Shown piece by piece: positions 54,965 through 64,000 of a stretch of DNA of 64,000 nt. How positions within the stretch are numbered: position 1 is the stretch's first letter; each line of letters opens with the position of its first letter. The notes beneath the pieces are model-generated. The model did no database searches, was not told the origin of the DNA, and worked only from the letters and a program-made list of their open reading frames with translations. The DNA is from Neelides folsomi (Eukaryota > Arthropoda > Collembola > Neelipleona > Neelidae), in assembly GCA_034687125.1 (NCBI GenBank), contig JAQGBZ010000096.1, forward strand, positions 124,001-188,000. The letters run 5' to 3'. The position numbers were made by a program, and so were the translations under genes.

Positions 54965-56972
54965 TTACTTTTCCTCTTCATTATCACATTTAAGGTCAAT
55001 TCCGTAAAATCTTATTGCATGGACAAATTGAGCAACGACTCTTTCCATATAGTGAATAGAAGTCATAGAAGGAAATAAGCCTTGAAGAAATGCCAAATGT
55101 CCTCCTCGAGAAGTTACAATTAATGCAAAATTTGAACCCTCAGCTTCGGCTTCTTTGAATGGGAGATCTTCACCGGGTTGCATTGGATCCTATATATCAA
55201 ATATCGTTTAAAGTAACATTTTATTTAATTACATCTAATGATTAAATCATTAATAATTTGAAAACTCACGTCCATTGCCGATAATCCAAAAACAGGAATT
55301 GGAAATCGATGAATTTTATTCCAAAGGGAGCAGCTTTTGTAATATTCTGCTACATTATTATAACCAAACTGCGGACAAGTAAAATTCGTGTCAAACTCTC
55401 TTACAGTTTTACTTCCATTTATTTTTTCAAAGTTGTATTTTTCCTCAGTTTCAGTTTCAAGACATTTGATGTGTCTGAAAAAATAAATTATATTTAATAT
55501 TTAGTTAAATACATTTATTTATGTAAGGATGTGTTTACCTTTTTGTGAGTCTTGCCATTGAAGTTCCAAGTCCGATGTTAATCACGTTTTTATTAAACCA
55601 AGGTTTTTCTATGCTCCTTGTGGCTGACCAAGAATCGTAAACTGTTGAGAGCAAAATTGCAGCTTGCAAATTCTTCTTCGCTTCTTCACCTCGCTTAATT
55701 AAATACTGACCAATGACCATGCTGCAAATAAATTTATTTATAATACAAATATATTATTAGAATGTGTAATCTTAAAATCAGATCGTCCAATAAGTTGTAA
55801 TTAATGTGTTCATCAAACTATGACTATGACTATTCATAACAAAAGGAAGTGCGATTCAACCATTCAACGCTGAATTAAAATTACCCTCCCATTGACGTTC
55901 CAACTGCTATCATTTTTTCATTGGGGAATTTCCCCTTCAAGTGCGCAATCACTTCAACCAGATCATCACAATTGGCTCCGCTGAAGGATCTCGGTGTCTA
56001 AAAAATCATAAATTACTCAGCATGATCACTACATATAAATTTTTAGTTTTTTGGGGGGAATTTAATTATAATTTATAGAAATAAATGAACCTTTAATGGA
56101 ACTCCTCCTAAACCTCTGAAATTAAAAACCACGACGTTTCCATTAGCTTGTGCAGCTGCGAGAGCCAAACTCTTGATATAGGAACTTTGTGAAGAATTCA
56201 TTAAACCAGGGAGGATGAGAACAATGAGTCGAGAACTGGAAATTGTTAAATAAATAATATTTAATGATCTTTAAAAAGTTCAGTTTTTTAATTCTCCATA
56301 TCCATCTTAACCCATTACATAAACGTGAGAACTTTACAATTTATTTTTTTGTGCATGATGCACGTAACACTACATCATTTACAAAAACTTAGTATTTAGA
56401 TAAATGTTCCAAGTTGTTATTATGTATGATTAATTAAATAGTTTAGTTTACCCTTGATATCTTGCAGCTTCTTCATCTTCAGGGTCTAAATAATCAAGGG
56501 CAACTTGGCCCCCGTCGCTCAAATTCAAAATTTCCCTCTTGTAATTCAGTTTAGAAGATTTTGAATGATGCGTCAATCTTAAAATCGTTTGAAGTCTTCC
56601 ATCCCAGAGGAACATTGGTGGGAAATATCGGAATTTTAAAATTCTTACATGATTTTTGAGAAATCGTCGAATTCTTGAATTTCCAGAATAAATTTTAGGT
56701 TTCTGAAAAAAGAATAAACATTTAAATAAAATGCTTTAATTTAAATTCATTCCATATTCATATTTAACGTAACTCATACAATTTTACATAAAAGTAATTC
56801 TATAACAGTTTAATTTAATTAAACATTCTCATGAATACAAATAGAGAATTATAGAGAATTAAGATTCTTATATAAAAAATTATTAATTAAAATTTTGATA
56901 ACTTACCTGAGAAATGATAAAGAAGTAATATAGCAAATAAATGGAAATTAAGTAAATAAGTATAAGTAACAT
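54965..56972 (-). CDS. Alpha/beta hydrolase of the ABHD1/ABHD3 type
   Basis: Membrane-anchored serine hydrolase. ABHD3 relatives act as phospholipases on phosphatidylcholine. Exons in transcription order: 56907-56972, 56452-56702, 56235 back to 56091, 55885-55997, 55539-55721, 55270-55474, 54965-55189; 395 aa with consistent phases (ABHD3 is about 409 aa). Seen: one N-terminal hydrophobic anchor (about 1-20, LLILIYLISIYLLYYFFI); LILPGLMNSSQSSYI (oxyanion loop region); VVFNFRGLGGVPL; nucleophile elbow GTSMGG with the catalytic Ser; likely catalytic Asp in GLSAMDDPMQP; catalytic His in TSRGGHLAF. The triad appears complete. The first exon encodes just the anchor, and the start is the only ATG that supplies it. 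The true lipid substrate is not determined by sequence. Confidence 0.92.
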
Positions 56973-58030
56973 TTTGGAATTGACTTTTATTAATAAATAT
57001 AAAATTTGAACAATGAAGATTAATTAAGAAATATTGCGATATTTGGGATTTGTTATAAAGGAAATGAAGTTGAATTGAAGGAATACAGGGAGAGAATGAA
57101 GAGATCAGATGAACTTCCTCCTCGACCTTTCCATACAATGGAGGTCTAAAATGGCACACACCACTCGAGCACTTGTAATTTCATTGAAGGAGAAGATTAG
57201 CGAACGAGCGGAGCATAAAGCATGGAAAAACGTCTGTGAGGGAGGTGCAGTGTGCAGCGAAGTAATTTTCTAATTTTATATATTACTATTCGGTATGGTA
57301 TATGAGACGGAGAGTAATAAATACATCATTCATTTTCTCTCTCGTGCTTTTTTCATTCTTCTTCATGAACCAGAGTTTAAATACCTTGATAGCATTGAAT
57401 AATGACAATTATGGAGCAATCCCAACCAAAGGTTCAACTTATCGCAACCCCAACTTTTCTTTCAAGTTGCTTGGATTTTTAATGGTAGTCATTTACTTTC
57501 TTAAACAATTCAAGTTGTTTAAATACCGGTTAAACGTTCAATTTCATATTGTTTCTTTTAAATAGGTAAACATTTTTAATCGATATAATATTTTTATATT
57601 ATCTTTTTAAGAAATAATTAAATTACACTTATTACACATTATTATATCCCTTGAGTTGTGAATTACAATGCATCTTACATACCTTTACTTAAGTTAGATA
57701 GTAAATATTTAGGTATGTAATACATACTTACGATTAATTGTACTTGTATTATGTACATTTGAATGTATGGTATGGTAAATATGTAACATACCTACATATA
57801 TTTTATGCACCTGTACATACAACCTAATTATTGTGTTATATTGTATTTAAATAAAAAATTTATACAAACTCAATTCATTTAATAAAATTGTATTAACTAT
57901 TAAAAAATACACGTAACATGGAAAATGGCATACTTATTTAATAGAATGTATAATATTTATAAGAAATATTAAGAATGTTTTATATAAAAATGTTTGTTTA
58001 GTTTAGTATTAGTGCACAATTACACAATTT
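56973..58030. other. Intergenic region between the ABHD and AstC receptor genes
   Basis: A GC-richer stretch at about 57060-57260, upstream of the ABHD start, may be its promoter. The rest is AT-rich with GTATGTA-type simple sequence (about 57710-57800). Short open frames on the plus strand (for example 57302-57565) resemble nothing known. Confidence 0.45.
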
Positions 58031-61000
58031 TTATAAAGCAGTAACATGAATCCCATCTTGATTTAAAATTTCTTGTGTTGCAATTAATAAATTTTCTCCC
58101 TCCTTAGGCATTAAGGAAATTTCCAAATCTGATTTTTTGGGTATTGCAACTTCTTCATCATCGGAATCAAACTCATCTTCAGTTTTTGGCAAAGGGGTAT
58201 TTGAAATAGCATTGCTTTCAATCCGTGAAGTTGAAAGAGCTCTGTTCTGCCTTTTTCGTCTGGCTTCTGATTTCCTTTTAGGAAATATTGAATTCTCTAC
58301 TTGTAGGGCTGAATTGACATCCTAAAAAATACAAAAGAAAAAATTCTATGATAAAACACAATACATTTTTTATTATATTCAGAAAAATTATTCAATTTAA
58401 AAGAGCTCGAGCATATTACATTTTATTCTGCATTATTATGTTTATGTATTACAAATCACAAACAAGTGTTTTTAAGGTTTCCTAATGTAATATACTGTAT
58501 TGATAAAAACCAAAAAATCAAATTCGCAATAAACATTATCAAATTTATTTTTTTGGAGTAATATTTCATTTTCTGGAAAATATATCATATTATACCAATA
58601 TTTATCTTATGTTAAATTAAGTAATTCAATCAGCGAATGAAAAGTTGAAATACAATAGCCCAAATGACATTTTATCTTCCAATTCCTTTCTTCAAATAAA
58701 ATTTGCTCAGCCATTTTATTTTTTTCTAAGATCTCTCGAGGAAATCTCAAGTTACAGACGTTCTCAATTGGACATTTACAAAAATGTTTCCCATGAAAAG
58801 AACGGTTTCTCTCATTTTCCTCTTTCCATCTCTTCCTCCAATTTTGAGATTTTATTTGAAAAGGAAGTTCAGGTATGTTTGTTTGTCCACTAGAAATCGA
58901 ATTTCTTCTTTGAGACTCTTCTACTTATAGCCCTCATGACCAACGTGAAGTATTTGCGGAAAACTGTAATTATAAGTCCTAAAGCAAATATTTGTATAGG
59001 ATGACCTTTTTCCATTTTCTCCCTATATAAAGTCTCAAGTCTCAACGTGTTAATATCTATCTACCTATCAATAAAGAATAGGAAAACTCTGTTAAATATA
59101 ATATGAATCTTATAAAAGTGAAACATTGATTTTTGGAAACGGAGCGAAAAGCTCCACCACCATTATTCATATTAAAAATGGGAAATTACTTAAGCGAAGT
59201 GAAATCTATTTTAATGATGTTTAAGCCGCTTACTTTTTTCCCAGTACATGTACAGGCCTTAAGGAAACTTTTCTTAAAATTCTCCGAGAGGAAGGCGTAG
59301 AGGATCCTACAATTTAAAATAGGTACTCAAAAACTTTGGTTATACACATAATTGTTTACATAATAGTTATACAAAGTACATAATACAAGTCGTAGTTATA
59401 CAATGTAAATATAAAAGTCACATTAAAAATTAATTTTTACCAAAAACTATTTCAAACAATGTAAGAAAACCAAGTTTTATAGGAATTTAATTAAAAACTC
59501 ACGGATTCATTGCGCTGTTTGAATAGCTCAAGCAGCCAACGAGGAAATTAATCGGCACAGCCATCTTGCTGGTTTGATACCATGAGGAGAAATTTAGCAT
59601 CAACTATAATTTGTAATCAACATTATTTTAAATTAAGCTCATACTGAGAAATTCCATATTACATTAATACTATGATTAAAAACATTATACGCACTACTAC
59701 TACAATAATACTATACAGAAAATACTACAGTATGGTATATTGGTATATGGAACTAATATCAAGAGTATCATTTTAGTTAATGTAGTTTTATAGTTTTATT
59801 TTAGCTATATTAATCTGTGTTAAATTTAATATTTTGACCAAATTAATTTAAATTTAATTAATATTTTTAAAAGTGTTGACCTGTGAGATCCAGTAAGGTA
59901 ACCAACAAATGAGGTAAACGGTGATGACCGTGAGGACTAATTTGGTCACGCGCCGATGTGACTTTTTTCTCTCCTTTGCTCTTTTCGCCGCTTGCCTTTC
60001 TTCATTGGTGGCTCCATTTGGAATGAGCTTTTTATGATTCCTTTTAGGCCCAACGGTCCGGAGCTTCAGGATGACCAACACGTAGAAGATCATAATGAGG
60101 ACCAAAGGAATGGCGAATCCAAAGATGAAAATGTACAAAACGAATGTTTGCGACCCATTGAAATCAAATAGGACAATTGCGTCGGGCCAAAATATATTGC
60201 AGGTTTCCTTTTGAACAAAACAAGAAATAATTAGCCAGCATTTATTGGCTAAATAAGTGAAATTGAGTCATTCTCTAAATAAATGCGCAATTTCGGCACA
60301 TGCACAAACGACTAGCACTTATTCTAATGGTTATATAGGAAACATCATAGGAAGTTAGGACATGAGTTTATATTATTAACTACAAGTTCCACGTTGTATT
60401 ACATTTGGAAGTAAATGGATTTTAATTAATTCAGAATAACGATTGATTTGGGTTGTGAAGTAGATGATCACTCACTTTTAGTCCCTCATTAAATTCGACG
60501 TGGTCTGTGTATGTATAAATGAAGATGGGAGTCATGAAAATTGCGGAGAGGCTCCATGCCGTGAGTGCCACGAGTTTGGCAAAAAGCGGAGTTCGGTATT
60601 TGGTAGCATCGATGGGATGACACACAGCGAGATATCTAATATGTTATAAAAGTCATTTTATATCATTTCTCTCTTTATTAATAATATTCCAGAACCCTTC
60701 CAGTTTTCCCTTCATGCTTTCATTCAATTAAAGTCCCTTTATTCCAAAAAGAACATTCTTGGTGTCTTTTTCTCAACAATTTATTTTGGTATGAAATATA
60801 TTTATTATAAATTATAATGAATTAGCTGCTAGGATCATATAACTCAAACACTACATTTTCATGAGTTGAAACAGAATCCTTAATCATCGTAAATCAACAT
60901 AAACAGAGATCAAAAAACTGAGGGGGAAAGTAAATTTAAATTTATTTAAATTCAGAATTGAAAATTCTGGAATTGAGATGGCAAAGGTCTAAAGACGTTT

Positions 61001-62268
61001 GAGGAATTCCTTTTCAATTAGCTTTATTTATAATTCTGGACTAATGGAAATGAAATCATTAGCTAAACATGGGCGAACTTTATGCACATCAATTCCCATT
61101 TCGCATGGTTTATTTCAATTTTACTAATCTATACCATATACTTATATATTTAATACTCTTTTAGTATATGCATAGTTATTAGAAAATTAAAATGATCAGT
61201 TAAAAGTATATAAGTATGTATAGGATATATGAGTGCTATAGGATACGCATACATACGGAAGAGCCATTTTGCTCATTTCTGTTCTTTCAACTTTGAGTGT
61301 TTTCATTTCATCTGTTAGTCGTTTTCTCCATAAATATCATTTAATTTAGAGAATAATTCCTCATTTGGAGAGGAATTAATATGCAAAGTTTGGAATGAAA
61401 TTAAAATGGATAATTGTTGTTGTTCTTGAGAGAATAATATTCATAAAGGGTCATTCACCTATCTGCAGACATTATTAGAAGGAACATGGAAGAAGTGAAC
61501 TGATTGATGGACGTCGTCGTCATGTACACTTTGCAAATGAGATTCCCGAATGGCCAATAACCAATTGACGCTGTGATTATAAGAAAAGGAATCCCAACCT
61601 AGAAATTTTAAAAATTATTAAATTTAGTTAAAGTAATTAACTAATTAAGAGAATCATATTTTAAAACAATTTACAATAATTAAAAATTCTTACCTAATTA
61701 AAATTAATGTTAATTTTAAACACAATAAAATGTATGCTTTTCTATGCTTAATGAACTTACAAGAAAGCATTCATCCGCTATGGCCAAGTTTACCTACAAT
61801 TTTTAAAATTAAATGATATCAACAAATATAAAGAATTCTATATACCATACATACATAATGTACATATATATAGATACAGATATGTATGTATCTGTAGATA
61901 GAATAAATGTGGAATATGTTAAAGAAAAATGTTTAATTATTTTAATTTAATTGCCCATACGATGTATAAATTCGTGACGGTTTTCATTTTGGAAAATCTA
62001 TAGACCACGTAGATGACGAGCGTGTTTCCACACAACCTATTAAAAGAAATGACATTAAGCAGTAGGTCGAATGGGAGGGAAATTATAAATTTTACTGTCA
62101 ATTCAATGTGAAATAAAATTACCCAACAACGCAGACAATTCCGTAAAGAATTTGTACAAAAAGTTGAAACCACCAATTATCTTTTGGTGGCATCACCCCA
62201 ATTGTCCCATTCAGACTCCCATTGAAATCCGTCATGTTGAATGAGGAAAATTCCAAAAGTTCTTCCAT
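58031..62268 (-). CDS. AstC-R: Allatostatin-C receptor (somatostatin-like rhodopsin-family GPCR)
   Basis: Neuropeptide receptor for PISCF-type allatostatin C, normally Gi/o-coupled, homologous to vertebrate somatostatin/opioid receptors. Exons in transcription order: 62123-62268, 61961-62036, 61761-61793, 61459-61598, 60476-60635, 59881-60207, 59503-59603, 59234-59306, 58031-58321; 448 aa, phases consistent. Seen: N-glycosylation sites in the short N-terminus; TM1-TM2 with LCGNTLVIYVVYRFSKMKTV and VNLAIADECFL; TM3 ending MSADRYLAVCHP (DRY motif); TM5 then a basic loop with KLRTVGPKRNHKK; TM6 VTKLVLTVITVYLICWLPYW; TM7 LSYSNSAMNPILYAFLSENF (NPxxY). The C-terminal tail exon starts DVNSALQVENSIFPK, matching the equivalent tail segment of Drosophila AstC-R. 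Exon 3 is a 33-nt microexon. The tail is acidic and serine-rich, suited to phosphorylation. Confidence 0.95.
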
Positions 62269-64000
62269 TTCTCCCTTTAAATACAAAACATTCTTAAATT
62301 CTTATTTACAATTCTTCCTGTATTTCAATTGCCAGTACCAGTGCGTACCAGTATGTACATGTACCATATTTTACATAAATATTATGTTTTTTCATTATTA
62401 TTTCGAATATCAAATTTACCACTAGTAAAATACTTCATAAACATGCATTGTCAAAATTGAGCATAAAATAGTATATTAAAAGTGAATGTAAGTTCCTATA
62501 TATGGCAGTTTCTGCTCCGAAGAGGCGTAAATTATGTGGAAAAAATAATAAAATCAAATTAAAGCAGCAGGTGGGGAGAAAAGTCGGAGAAATGCGATTT
62601 CCCTTCCTTTCCCAACCCTCATGATGAAGTTTCTATAAATATAGTTAAAAATGTAGGATTGAGAGATTTGGAATGAAAGTCGGAGTTTCCTCATAGACTT
62701 GTGCCAATTCTTGGTTCAAAGAAACGATAAAAAATCTCATTGAATTCTTTATCCTTCAAGGCTTATGGAATGAAAATTCTCCCTTGGGAGATTTTCTCCT
62801 CCAATTTTACATCAAAATAATGTAAAGTTCTCAAATAAAAAATACAATGAGCTTCTTCATGCTCTTTGAGTTGTCAAAATAATCATATTATGTTATTATT
62901 ATCTAGGTCGTAGAGAGTGGTTCGAATAATATTTAATATTCAAATTAACCATTTCAATTTTAAAAAAGTTAAGTATCCGAAAAAAAATCAATTTTGGCTT
63001 TTTTATTATTTTAATTAATATCGATTTTCCGTTCTTTTACTGAAAATATAAAATGTCGTTTCAGAGAAAGAATCTTCTAAAATCGATTTATATTTAATAT
63101 AAATTATATTTTATCCTTTTGTAAAAACTAGTGAAAAGAGATGGCTTAAATATTATAGCGAATGAGGTTCACTTATTAAATCTTTTACAAATTAAACGGG
63201 TGAAGTGTTTCATGAGAATTCCAACAGTCAATGTCTTCAACTTCAAAGGTCTTTCATTCCAAAGAACATGGCAAATATCATATATTTAAGCAATGTATTT
63301 ATATTGTATACCAAGTATTTATAAAACTTCGCAAACCAGTCTTAATTAATTGAATAATATGGACAATGTATGGTATTGATATTTAAAAACACTATTGAGA
63401 TTAAATATTATATTTATTAATAATGATGTTTTTATCAATATCAAATAGATTAGCTATGTTTTATGTATCAAAACTGTATTTTAATAAGAAACTTTATAAA
63501 CTCTAAATCTAGCATGGAATAGGTATCATATTGAATTAGTCTTATTATCTTATATAGCCTTAAGCGTATGTCAATTGTTAAAGCACACAAATTACTTTAA
63601 TTTTTAGTACAAAGCTAATTGAATTAAATTGAATTTAAAGTCAAACGATATTCCTTATCTTTGGTCCTCGTCCTCCTACTTTAAAAAATTGGATGTAAAT
63701 CATTTTAATCTCACTCAATTCGCTCCTGTTTCATCTTCCTTTCGATCATTCATATGAGATATGTACATTAGCGACATTGCATGATTAAATGGATCTCCAT
63801 ATGGAAATGAGTAGAATGGGATTATAGGAGCCGTAGTCATCTCGTACGTCTCGTAGTCGTCTGCTAATAAATGGTGGAGTTATCTGAATTTCCTCCAAAA
63901 TGCCTTTAAAAAGGGTTTCATCCATCTCCCTCACCGTCAGTCCCATTTATTCAAAATTGTAATCCCATCAATCACAGTTCGCACGTTTCTATTATTTTTA
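62269..64000. other. 5' flank of the AstC receptor gene
   Basis: AT-rich with no recognised coding exon. Two somewhat GC-richer stretches (about 62560-62640 and 63690-63940) could be 5' UTR or promoter DNA of the receptor or of a gene beyond the window. Nothing more can be supported. Confidence 0.4.

Noticed and set aside
57302-57565. An 87-codon plus-strand frame beginning with a hydrophobic stretch
   Set aside because: No splice context, no recognisable family and low-complexity AT-rich composition; most likely chance.

Overview
The window is nuclear DNA from an intron-rich, AT-rich animal genome, most likely an arthropod. The allatostatin-C receptor, the Venus kinase receptor and a nutrient-amino-acid-type SLC6 transporter all point that way. 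A crustacean such as a copepod is plausible from the AT-rich, short-intron, microexon-rich style and the many TATGGTATAC-like motifs, but that is a weak inference. Eight protein-coding genes can be assembled exon by exon. Each closes in frame with a length close to its family norm. No tRNA, rRNA, CRISPR array or virus-like element was seen.

Layout: (1) 1165-15101, minus: an MRCK/Genghis Khan kinase (25 exons, 1723 aa). (2) 15436-17100, plus: seipin (5 exons, 394 aa), divergent from MRCK across about 330 bp. (3) 18382-20274, plus: a tektin (5 exons, 478 aa). (4) About 9 kb of AT-rich intergenic DNA with inverted repeats. (5) 29290-44275, plus: a complete Venus kinase receptor (28 exons, 1302 aa) with two small nonautonomous DNA transposons in its largest intron. 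(6) 46218-49753, minus: an SLC6 nutrient amino acid transporter (14 exons, 657 aa). (7) 50572-50719, minus: an orphan terminal coding exon with acceptor, stop and poly(A) signal but no visible partner. (8) 51738-54792, plus: a MOXD1-like copper monooxygenase (10 exons, 591 aa), convergent with (9) 54965-56972, minus: an ABHD1/3-type alpha/beta hydrolase (7 exons, 395 aa). (10) 58031-62268, minus: an allatostatin-C/somatostatin-like GPCR (9 exons, 448 aa).

The most interesting gene is the Venus kinase receptor, an invertebrate receptor class that joins an amino-acid-sensing Venus flytrap domain to an insulin-receptor-like tyrosine kinase. It lies near an amino acid transporter, a monoamine-type monooxygenase and a neuropeptide GPCR. 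Functional linkage among them is only suggestive. Other points of note are two GC-AG introns (one splitting the HRD motif of the kinase), several microexons, a Cys/His-rich N-terminal motif in the transporter and a candidate 39-nt cassette exon in MRCK.
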